NCBI GenBank assembly: GCA_903839535.1
Contig: CAIMCT010000162.1
Coordinates: 1-64,000, forward strand
Direction: 5' to 3'
Source: an uncultured Desulfobacteraceae bacterium
Lineage (GTDB): Bacteria > Desulfobacterota > Desulfobacteria > Desulfobacterales > Desulfatirhabdiaceae
DNA: 64,000 nucleotides
Shown here piece after piece: positions 47,731 to 56,800 of this stretch. The translations under genes were made by a program, and so were the position numbers. The notes below the pieces were generated by a model, which saw only the letters and a list, made by a program, of their open reading frames with translations, did not search any database and was not told the DNA's origin. Each line of letters begins with the position of its first letter. Within the stretch, counting starts at the first letter, position 1.

Positions 47731-50700
47731 TTACAGAATCTCTTTTTTGATCATTATTTCCAGTTCCTCCGGGTCCATCTCGTCGATGTAGGCGAATTCA
47801 TCTTCACTTTTACCGACTACCAACCTGTCCCTGCTTCCGATGGCGTTTTCGGGATCAATCTTCATCAATTCCGCCAGATAGCTGCATAGCTCATTGACCG
47901 ACGGGTAGTTAAAGAGTATCCCCACAGGCAAAGGGATATCGAGACCTTCGGAAAGAATGTTCCGCAGTTCAACGGACATGAGCGAATCCAATCCTTGTTC
48001 CATCAAAGGCTGGTCAGTCCTGATCCGTCCGGCATCCTCGTGGCCCATAACCGTTAGCACAGCGTCGATAATAGAGGAACGCAGGATGGTGATCCTTGTA
48101 TCGGCCGTCGCTTCTGCGAGTTTCTGCTTGATAGCCGATTTTTTTCTTACATCGCCTTCTTCGGCAGTGGATCCATCGAGCAGTTGTGCAAGCCATTTTA
48201 TATTTTGGCTGGCCATTTTATATTTTGGGTGTAGTGCGAGGCTGTGCTTTGCATACGCGGTCCAGTCAATATCAGCAGCATAAACCTGAACCAGGTCAGA
48301 AGCGAGAATGCGGGCAAAAAGGTCGATCCCGTCTGCGGGGCGGATAAGCCCTACGCCCTGCATAGCCATTTTATATTTTGGCCTGGCGCCTGGCTCCTCG
48401 GGGAGTGAGATATGCGTATCAAGATGGCGCGCACCCATTATCTCACCTCGCAGTCGGCAGGATGCCGGCTCTACATGAAAGTACGAAGCAGCCATGCCGA
48501 TCTCGTCCCAGGGGCCCCAGTTGATCGTTGTAGCCGGGCAACCTCTCCGCCGCAGATCATGGGACATGGCATCAAGGAAAGCGTTTGCAGCAGCGTAATT
48601 GCTCTGCCCCGGACTGCCCAGACCTGAAGCAATAGATGAAAACAGGATGAAAAAATCAAGCTGCCGATCCTGCGAATGGCGGTAAAGGTTCCATGCGCCG
48701 TTGATCTTAGGCACCATCACCTTGGCGAAGCGCTCCCATGTCTGATCACGGATGATCCCATCGTCCAAGATTCCCGCTGCGTGGACAATCCCCTTTAGCT
48801 CTGGCATGGTCGTCCTGATTCTCTCCAGGATACCAAGCACATCTTCTTCCTGCGATACATCACCTTGCATCACGACGACATTAGTACCTTCGCCGTTCGA
48901 CCGTTCAATCGTGTTCGCGGAAGAAGGGAGCAAGCCAAAATATCTATTGGCTTCAACTGCACCCGGTTTTCTGCCGCAGAGAACGATGTTTCCCGCTCCT
49001 TGATTCTTTAGCCATTCGGCGATGAGACCTCCCAGCGCCCCAAGCCCCCCGGTAATCAGGTAGGTCGCATCGGAACGGATCCTCATCCCTTTGGCTTCCC
49101 CGGTCAACACCACATTGCCGATATGCCTGGCCTGCGCCATCTGTTGTTGCGGTTCCACAGCCTTGACTAATCTCGATCCGTACCTAAGCCCCATGCGGTA
49201 GGCAATCCAATCTTCCCCGTCCTGCTCCTCCCAATGGCGAAGCTCCGCCATCAATTGATGTTCCACCTCAGCGTCCTTCTGCGGATCGAGATCAATACAG
49301 ATGCTCCGAAACTCGGGATGCTCCATGTCAATCACCCGCTGAAATCCCCAGAGCGGAGACTGGTGAGCCGAAACCCCTGAGTACGCTGTCAAATCCCCTG
49401 CCGCCTGCGCCCCCTGCGTCACCAGCCATACATGCGGCAGGTGCTCTGTCCGGCTTAATGCCTGGACCAGATGCAATACGCTTCCGCAGCCGAGAACTTC
49501 ACCCAGCTCGATCGACGATATATCCGTCTCTCCCCCGCTGTCCAGGCTCCACAGGTGAACTACTCCCTTGCAATCACGTCCTTCTAACGCCTCTTCCAGC
49601 AATCGCTGAAAGTCTCCAGGTTCAAGCGGATTCACCCGATATCTGCTATCGCCTTCTCGCATGTAATTCTCATCGTGATACACCAGCACTGTCTCGGCTC
49701 CCCCTGCCTTCAATGCCTCCGCCGTCTTTTCTCCCAGACCGCCCTCGTCCGCGAAGATCAACCATCTGCCAACAACCTCCCCCCGCCCCGCTTCATCCGG
49801 CAACGGCACAGGCTCCCAGATCACAGTATAGATTGCTCTCGCAGCCGGCAGGATGCCGGCTCTACACTCATCTTTCCTTTCAACCCCCTCAAGCAAAGCC
49901 TCTCTGGTCATCTTCCGGAAGATTATTCCGTCAAGTTCTGCGATCATTCCCCCTGTCTCATCCAACAGCCTCAGCGAGGCTGTATTGGCCTGCCGCCCAG
50001 CTTTATCTGGCAAATCAATCTTTCCCAGCGCCCAGATGTCGCCGACAGAATTGATGTGGGCAGGGGACAGGGTATCGCTTCTTTGATAGACCTTCAGTCT
50101 CTCGAACCCAACAGGAACGAAGGTATCTTCACTGTTTGCGCTCCTCATCGCCGCAGAAAGGATCTGAAAACCATTATCCAGCAACACCGGGTGAAGGATA
50201 AAGCCGGCGGCATCCGAAACGAACGACTCGGGGGGTGAGATATGCATATCAAGATGGCGCGCACCCATTATCTCACCCTCCGATGGCAGCCTTATCCGTC
50301 CCAGAGCCTCGTTAGCAGTACCAAAGAGCTGTTCGATCCCCTGAAACCTGGAGCCATACATGATCCCTTTTTCCCTGAATTCATGATAGTGGTCTTCTAC
50401 CGAAAGACACTCCGTGCATCGCACCTTAAACTCCTCAAGCCTCTCCGGCCAGCCTCCACCGGCCTGCAAGATGCTGGCCCCACCACTTCTTTCTTCTCCC
50501 CCGCCGCCACGGATACTCCCCGTTGCGTGGAGTCGCCATTTAGTGCGGGTTGGTTGTAGGCGTTCAGACTCCTCCCCCCAGCGGGGGGAGGTTGGGAGGG
50601 GGGAAATGCTGTCATGCCAAACACTTGCCCTCCCCCAGGCCCCCTCCCGCTGGGAGGGGGAGTGAACGGTTACGCGGGCGGGTTCGGAACCCTTTGTAGT

Positions 50701-53700
50701 GGCTGGTTCGCCAGTAGATATTTTGGCCGCTACAACCATGCTGAATATCTCGAAGGCGTATCCCCCACCCTCTTCAGGATGTAGAATCGTCTGCATCACC
50801 CGGCCTTCCTCCTCGGGGGGTGAGATATGCATATCAAGATGGCTCGCACCCATTATCTCATCCCCCAAGTGCAGGATTAGCGGCTGCAGGATCGAAAACC
50901 CCTCAATCGTCAAATCTTCCGATCTTAGCAGCTCCGCCCCCCCGGCAAGCGCCATTTCCACATACCCCGTCGCCGGAAACACGACTGCCCCGTAAATCCG
51001 GTGATCCCCCAGAAATGACGGCGAATCCCGCGTGATCCGCGACTCGAATATGATATCCCGGTGCGCCGTCGGCAACCTTCGCCCTAACAACGGATGCAAG
51101 TTGGGGCGAGCGGCTGGTAGCCCCAACGCTGTTCCCTTAGACATGGCCCGCTGCATCCGCGCCCCCCCGATCCAGTAGCGCAGCCGCTGAAACGGATAGG
51201 TCGGCAGAACGACTTTATTCCTCCGATAATCCCGGTCGAAACCCTGCCAGTCCGGGGTAATCCCCTCTGCATACAACGCGCCCAGACTCTCCAGCATCCG
51301 CTGCCAATCATTCCGCCCAGCCTGCATGCTCGGCAGCCATGTCGCGTACCCGTCAGGCAGGCATCTGCGTCCCATCTCTAATAGCATCGAATTCGGCCCC
51401 ACCTCAAGAAATATCCCGCACCCCTCCCGCTTGAGCGTCTCTATCCCCGCCCGGAACTTCACAGGTTCCATCTGATGGTGGCGCGCCCAGTAGTCCGGTT
51501 GAGCCATCCCATCGGTGATCAGCTCTCCAGTCAGGCTTGATACAATCCCGATACGAGGGGTTTTGAATGATGAATGATTCTTTAGGACCGTTGACCGTGA
51601 ACTGTGAACGGTCAACGGTTCTCTTACCATCAGTTTCAGCCCATCCTCCAAAGAGAACACTCCTGCTGCACAGGCCGCCGTGTACTCTCCAACGTCATGG
51701 CCCATCACCAGCAACGGCTCAATCCCCCAGCTCTTCCACAACTCAAAAAGTGCATAAGAAACTGCAAACAGTGCTGGCTGGCTGTAGGCGGTATCATTCA
51801 GTTCCATACGTTGCTCTGTGGAATAGATCACATCAAGCAGGGGACTTTTCAGTATCCCCTTCAGGATATCTGCGCATTGATCCATGGCCGCCCGGAATAT
51901 AGGTGCAGTTTCGTACAGAACCCTGCCCATCCCGGCGTACTGGCAACCCTGGCCGGTAAAGAGAAAGGCGATCTTCCGGGGGGTTGGATAATTGTCACCT
52001 AAATCAATTCGATTAGAACAAAAGATATTTCGGCTAACCCCTTGAGTCCCATCCTTAGCATTCCTGACACCCGTCTCATTATTGCAACCATCATGATAAG
52101 CCAGGCATCCCGCTGCAATCTCCTCTCGCGTGGCGCCGATCACCACCAGTCGATCCTCAAAGTGCGACCGTCCCGTATTGGCGGTGTAACACACGTCGGA
52201 GATCGCCTCTTCAAAAGAAGGGGGCAGAAGGCAGGGGGCAGGGGACAGATTGGCTGTAGGGGCGAATCTTGTATTCGCCCTATCGAATGTATTCGCCCTA
52301 TCGAACGCATTCGTCCCATCGGAAGAATTCGTCCTATCAAAAGGGCGAATACAAGATTCGCCCCTACGATTTTCGGGATGATCCGCCAGGCGCGCCGCGT
52401 ATCGTCCAGCCAGCGCCTTTAATGCAGGCTCGCCCTTGGCGGAAAGCGCCAGGAGATGCAACGGACGCATGTCCTCACTGTTCCACTTTTCGCAAACCGG
52501 TCCCTCCTCCAGTACGATATGCGCGTTCGTCCCGGTAAAGCCAAAAGAACTAACTCCTGCGATTTTTTGTTTTCCAACTGGCCAATTTCTTAGTTCCGAT
52601 GGAATTTCAAAGGGCAGCTTCTCCCATGCAATATGGGGATTAGGCTTCCGGAAATGCAGGTGCGGAGGAATCCGCCCATGCTGCAACGACAGCACAACCT
52701 TGATCAACCCCGCTATCCCCGCCGCCGCCTCCAGATGTCCGATGTTCGTCTTCACCGACCCAATCACAAGCGGATCATTCCCCAACCTCCCACCGAAAAT
52801 CTTAGCCAGGGAACCAACCTCAATCGGGTCTCCAAGGGAAGTCCCGGTCCCATGCGCCTCAATATATCCCACATCCCCGGCTTTCACCCCTCCGCTCGAA
52901 AGCGCCTGCCGGATCACCTCCTCCTGCGCCGGTCCGCTCGGAACCGTGAAGCCACCGCTCGGTCCATCCTGGTTCACCGCGCTGCCCCGGATCATCGCCA
53001 GAATCCGGTCCCCGTTCGCCACCGCGTCCGACAGCCGCTTCAGTACGACAACCCCGCAGCCCTCGCCACGAACATACCCGTTTGCTGACGCATCGAATGT
53101 CTTGCACCTCCCGTCAGGGGCAAGCATTCTCGCCTTCGAAAAATTGATCGAAAGCTCCGGCAGCAAAATCACGTTCACACCCCCGGCCAGCGCCATGTCG
53201 CACTCCCTGGAGCGAAGACTCTGACACGCCAGGTGTACCGCCACCAACGACGAAGAACATGCAGTATCCACCGCCATGCTCGGCCCCGTCAAACCCAGCA
53301 TATATGAAAGTCGGCCATTTGCGGCGCTAAGAGCTATCCCGGTTCCCAGGTAGGCGTTGATCTGATGAACATCGGCAGAAAGGAGTTGGGCTGCTGCATA
53401 GTCGAAACTGCTGATGCCGGTAAAAACACCGGTCGGCGTTTTGAACAACGCATCGGCCGCCTGCCCTGCATGTTCCAGCGCCTCCCAGGCCACTTCCAGC
53501 AACAGACGCTGCTGAGGATCCATGCCCACCAGTTCTCGTGGAGTGATGCCGAAGAAGGTTGAGTCAAAAGAATCGATATTTCGCAAAAAACCGCCATACC
53601 GACAAGACATCTTGCCGGGAGTTTCCGGATCGGGATCATAGTAGGCATCAATGTCCCAGCGATCTCCGGGTACCTCGGTTATCGCGTCGATACCGCAGCT

Positions 53701-53883
53701 TAGCATATCCCAGTATGCCTCCGGGCTGTCCGACCCTCCAGGAAAACGGCAGCCGATGCCGATGATCGCGACTGGCTCGGTCTTGGCGCGCTCGCTTTCA
53801 TCAAGCCTTGCTCTGAGCCCTCTCAATTCGACGATGGCCTTTGACATCAATGCCTTGTAATCGACTTTTTCCGTTTCTTCCAT
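47731..53883 (-). CDS. Type I PKS module KS-AT(degenerate)-DH-(ER scar)-KR-ACP
   Basis: KS DTACSSSL/EAHGTGT; AT MGHDVGEY without central subdomain; DH DHRIYGAVVFP; residual MAQARHIGNVVL; KR TGGLGALGG..SNYAAANAF; ACP QGLDSLMSVEL. Confidence 0.93.
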   Translation of the reverse strand: MEETEKVDYKALMSKAIVELRGLRARLDESERAKTEPVAIIGIGCRFPGGSDSPEAYWDMLSCGIDAITEVPGDRWDIDAYYDPDPETPGKMSCRYGGFLRNIDSFDSTFFGITPRELVGMDPQQRLLLEVAWEALEHAGQAADALFKTPTGVFTGISSFDYAAAQLLSADVHQINAYLGTGIALSAANGRLSYMLGLTGPSMAVDTACSSSLVAVHLACQSLRSRECDMALAGGVNVILLPELSINFSKARMLAPDGRCKTFDASANGYVRGEGCGVVVLKRLSDAVANGDRILAMIRGSAVNQDGPSGGFTVPSGPAQEEVIRQALSSGGVKAGDVGYIEAHGTGTSLGDPIEVGSLAKIFGGRLGNDPLVIGSVKTNIGHLEAAAGIAGLIKVVLSLQHGRIPPHLHFRKPNPHIAWEKLPFEIPSELRNWPVGKQKIAGVSSFGFTGTNAHIVLEEGPVCEKWNSEDMRPLHLLALSAKGEPALKALAGRYAARLADHPENRRGESCIRPFDRTNSSDGTNAFDRANTFDRANTRFAPTANLSPAPCLLPPSFEEAISDVCYTANTGRSHFEDRLVVIGATREEIAAGCLAYHDGCNNETGVRNAKDGTQGVSRNIFCSNRIDLGDNYPTPRKIAFLFTGQGCQYAGMGRVLYETAPIFRAAMDQCADILKGILKSPLLDVIYSTEQRMELNDTAYSQPALFAVSYALFELWKSWGIEPLLVMGHDVGEYTAACAAGVFSLEDGLKLMVREPLTVHSSRSTVLKNHSSFKTPRIGIVSSLTGELITDGMAQPDYWARHHQMEPVKFRAGIETLKREGCGIFLEVGPNSMLLEMGRRCLPDGYATWLPSMQAGRNDWQRMLESLGALYAEGITPDWQGFDRDYRRNKVVLPTYPFQRLRYWIGGARMQRAMSKGTALGLPAARPNLHPLLGRRLPTAHRDIIFESRITRDSPSFLGDHRIYGAVVFPATGYVEMALAGGAELLRSEDLTIEGFSILQPLILHLGDEIMGASHLDMHISPPEEEGRVMQTILHPEEGGGYAFEIFSMVVAAKISTGEPATTKGSEPARVTVHSPSQREGAWGRASVWHDSISPLPTSPRWGEESERLQPTRTKWRLHATGSIRGGGGEERSGGASILQAGGGWPERLEEFKVRCTECLSVEDHYHEFREKGIMYGSRFQGIEQLFGTANEALGRIRLPSEGEIMGARHLDMHISPPESFVSDAAGFILHPVLLDNGFQILSAAMRSANSEDTFVPVGFERLKVYQRSDTLSPAHINSVGDIWALGKIDLPDKAGRQANTASLRLLDETGGMIAELDGIIFRKMTREALLEGVERKDECRAGILPAARAIYTVIWEPVPLPDEAGRGEVVGRWLIFADEGGLGEKTAEALKAGGAETVLVYHDENYMREGDSRYRVNPLEPGDFQRLLEEALEGRDCKGVVHLWSLDSGGETDISSIELGEVLGCGSVLHLVQALSRTEHLPHVWLVTQGAQAAGDLTAYSGVSAHQSPLWGFQRVIDMEHPEFRSICIDLDPQKDAEVEHQLMAELRHWEEQDGEDWIAYRMGLRYGSRLVKAVEPQQQMAQARHIGNVVLTGEAKGMRIRSDATYLITGGLGALGGLIAEWLKNQGAGNIVLCGRKPGAVEANRYFGLLPSSANTIERSNGEGTNVVVMQGDVSQEEDVLGILERIRTTMPELKGIVHAAGILDDGIIRDQTWERFAKVMVPKINGAWNLYRHSQDRQLDFFILFSSIASGLGSPGQSNYAAANAFLDAMSHDLRRRGCPATTINWGPWDEIGMAASYFHVEPASCRLRGEIMGARHLDTHISLPEEPGARPKYKMAMQGVGLIRPADGIDLFARILASDLVQVYAADIDWTAYAKHSLALHPKYKMASQNIKWLAQLLDGSTAEEGDVRKKSAIKQKLAEATADTRITILRSSIIDAVLTVMGHEDAGRIRTDQPLMEQGLDSLMSVELRNILSEGLDIPLPVGILFNYPSVNELCSYLAELMKIDPENAIGSRDRLVVGKSEDEFAYIDEMDPEELEIMIKKEIL
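48192..48229. repeat. Family I tandem pair (GCCATTTTATATTTTGGC, encodes PKYKMA)
   Basis: Two copies 48192-48209 and 48212-48229; third at 48365-48382. Confidence 0.9.
48365..48382. repeat. Family I repeat
   Basis: GCCATTTTATATTTTGGC. Confidence 0.9.
48396..48452. repeat. Family E repeat (GEIMGARHLDTHISLPEE)
   Basis: GTGAGATAtgcgtatcaagatggcgcgcacccatTATCTCAC. Confidence 0.95.
48453..48474. repeat. Family H repeat adjacent to family E
   Basis: GTCGGCAGGATGCCGGCTCTAC. Confidence 0.85.
48932..48953. repeat. Family D repeat (EANRYFG)
   Basis: AGCCAAAATATCTATTGGCTT inside KR coding sequence. Confidence 0.8.
49841..49865. repeat. Family H repeat (RAGILPAARA)
   Basis: GCCGGCAGGATGCCGGCTCTAC. 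Confidence 0.85.
50227..50281. repeat. Family E repeat (GEIMGARHLDMHISPPE)
   Basis: GGTGAGATATGCATATCAAGATGGCGCGCACCCATTATCTCACC. Confidence 0.95.
50571..50674. repeat. Family F 104-bp composite repeat, copy 2 (inside DH region)
   Basis: 3 mismatches in 104 bp versus 25577-25680. Confidence 0.95.
50706..50733. repeat. Family D repeat
   Basis: GCCAGTAGATATTTTGGC. Confidence 0.8.
50811..50868. repeat. Family E repeat (DEIMGASHLDMHISPPEE)
   Basis: GGTGAGATATGCATATCAAGATGGCTCGCACCCATTATCTCATCC. Confidence 0.95.
51586..51622. repeat. Family G repeat at AT deletion junction (REPLTVHSSRSTVL)
   Basis: GGACCGTTGACCGTGAACTGTGAACGGTCAACGGTTC. Confidence 0.9.
52016..52037. repeat. Family D-like repeat (SRNIFCSNR)
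   Basis: AGAACAAAAGATATTTCGGCTAA. Confidence 0.55.
52256..52368. repeat. Family B element expanded by about four 18-bp tandem units
   Basis: GTAGGGGCGAATCTTG...(TATTCGCCCTATCGAATG-like)x4...AAGGGCGAATACAAGATTCGCCCCTAC; encodes RGESCIRPFDRTNSSDGTNAFDRANTFDRANTRFAPT. Confidence 0.95.
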
Positions 53884-56800
53884 TAGTTCTCTTTTCCGGC
53901 CTCAAGTTCCTTGGCAAGCATCAGGGCAATCTCGTCCTGAGACGCATCTTCCAGGCCGATGTCCACAGGGGTTGACTCGGCATCTCCCGTTTTAGTTGGG
54001 GCGACCGGCCGGTCCCCCCTCCACTTCACTGAGGATCGTTCCGGCTCTTTCCTAAAAAACAATTCCTCCAGAAGATGATCAACCAGCGCTTCTACTGTCG
54101 GATAGTCAAACACCAGAGTAGCTCCCAACGGAATACTCAGCCCGGATTGGAGACGGTTCTTCAGCTCCACCGCCATGAGAGAATCTATCCCCAGATCAAA
54201 AAGCCGCTGCCTCGGCCTTATTCCATCCGGCACATTTTCTCCTAACACAGCCGCTACCTGCATCTGCACATAATCAAGCAGAACCATGCGCTTTTGCTCT
54301 GCAATCGTCACCTCCAGTTTCCCGAGGATGGCGGACTTATCCATCGACACACTCTTCCTCCCGGAACTCTCCTCCATCACTCTGCGATAATTACGCCCAA
54401 GATCAAGTTGGGGCGACCGGCCGGTCGCCCCTCCCCAATTCACCGGCAACACGCAGACTTCGGTCTCATCCTGAAGAAGCAATTGCTCCAGAATCCTGAA
54501 TCCATTCTCAGGATAGATCGCCCTGATTCCACTGGCTGCAATACGCTCTCTATCCCGATTTTTCAACCTCGCCGCCATTCCGAGTTCCCACGGTCCCCAG
54601 TTGATGCTCAGTCCGTGCAACCCCACTCTTCGGCGCTCATGAACAAATCCGTTCAGGAAGGCATTGGCCGCCGCATAGTTGGACTGCCCAGCCGATCCGA
54701 TCACTGATGCAACCGAAGAATAGCAGACAAAAAAGTCGAGCTTCAGCCCCAGAGTCGCTTCGTGCAGGTTCCATGCACCATCGACCTTAGGCAATAGCAC
54801 CTTCCGGAATCGCTCCATATCCTGCTTAATCAGGATACCGTCATCTATAACACCGGCGCTATGGATAATCCCCTTTAGCTGCGGCATTCCGGAGAGAAGC
54901 TCAAATAACCGTGCAACATCAGTCCGTTTAGCGATGTCCGCCTCTATTATATTTACCCTCACCCCCGGATGTTCAAGTAGGGGCGACCGGCCGGTCGCCC
55001 CTCCACTTACGATCTGCTCCTTTGCCGTAGCCGATCCTTGCCCCCGCCCTGCAAGCACCAGGTTTGTGGCCCCATTCTCCACCAGCCACCTGGCAGTTTC
55101 GAGTCCCAGCGCCCCAAGCCCCCCGGTAATCAGGTATGTCGCATCCGGTCGTATCCTCACTCCTTTGGCTTCCGCTGTCAATACCACCTTGCCGATATGC
55201 CTGGCCTGAGCCATATACCGGAAAGCATTAGCACCATCATCAAGTCCGAACACGGTGCGTTTCAGAGGTTTCAACTCTCCACGCTCAAAGTCGGCCATCA
55301 ACCCGGTTAGCAGCTCTTGCAACAACCCTGGATTATTCCGCGCCACATCTCCGAGATCAAAGGGATGGTATTGGACATCGGGTCTATTATGCCGGACTCT
55401 CTCTCCATCCCATATCCCGATCTTGCCGATCTCCAGGAACCGCCCGCCTTCTGCAAGTATATCCAGGTTCTTAGGAATGTACTCCCCGGTCAGGCTGTTC
55501 AGGATGACATCAACCCCCTTGCCGCCTGTAAGCGCCTTTATCTCTTGCGCATAAGTCAGTGTCCTGGAATTCATCACCGCCTCGACTCCCAGTGACTTCA
55601 GGTACTCCCATTTGCCAGGGCTTGCCGTGGCGTATATCCTGGCCCCGGCCCGTTGCGCGATCTGGATCGCTGCAAGCCCAACTCCGCCGGCCGCTGCATG
55701 GATCAGGACCAGCTCTCCTTTCCGTATCTTGGCAAGCCGCTCAAGACCGTAGCAAGCTGTCAAAAAAGCCAGCGGAATAGTCGCCGCATCTTCATGACTC
55801 ATCCACCCTGGCTTTTTGGCGACCCAGGAAATATCCACAGTAACATAACTCCCAAGACTTCCCTCCACAGTGAGCCAGGCGATCACATCATCTCCGACTT
55901 TGAGCTTCTCAACCCCTTGACCGACTGCAGCAATTTTCCCGGAGCATTCAAAGCCAAACCTGGCATCCGAGGCATCCTGCAATTGCGCCTCATACTCCTT
56001 TAGCATCCCCAGAGCACGGAGTACATCCCGGAAGTTCAATCCGGTCGCACTAACCTTGATTTCCACCTCTCCCCTGCTCGGCTTGCGTCTTTCCATCGGT
56101 TCGAGGGTCAGGTTCCCGATTATCCCGTACTCATGAATTCTCATTCGCCGGGGAGCCGTCTCCCGCCGCACCGGTTTTCGCTGCACAGCCTTGATCAGCC
56201 TGGCTCCGTACCTTACCCTCCCTCGGTAGGCGATCCTGTCTTCTCCGTCTGGCCCCTCCGAATCACAAAGTTCCGCCAGTAGATGCCGTTCCTCCTCAAT
56301 GTCCTTCTGCGGATCAAGGTCGATGCAGACACTTCGAAACTCGGGATGCTCCAGGGCTATCACCCGCTGAAATCCCCAGAGCGGAGACTGGTGAACAGAA
56401 ACGCTCTGTATCAAATCCCCTACAGCCTGCGCCCCCCGTGTAGCAAGCCATAGCCGTGGCTGATGCTTCGCACTGCTTAATGCCTGCACAAGATGCAGTA
56501 TGCTACCGCAGCCAAAGACTTTTCCCTGCTCGATCGACAATCGTTCCGTCTCTTCTCCGCTGTCCAGACTCCACAGGTGAAGCACACCCTTACAACCAAA
56601 AGCGGGATGTACTTCTAATACATCTTTTAGCAATCGCCGAAAATCTTCCGGCTCAAGCGGATTCACACGATACCGCTCCTCGTCTTCTTGCGTGTAAGAC
56701 TCACCGCGATATACCAGCACGATCTCTGCGCCCATAGCTTTCAACGCTCCGGCTGTCTTTTCTCCCAGACCGCCTGCGTCCGCAAAGATCATCCAGCGGC

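Noticed and set aside
52436-53224. 262-aa plus-strand ORF and similar ones opposite the PKS genes
   Set aside because: Mirror ORF of conserved KS coding sequence; a codon-composition effect
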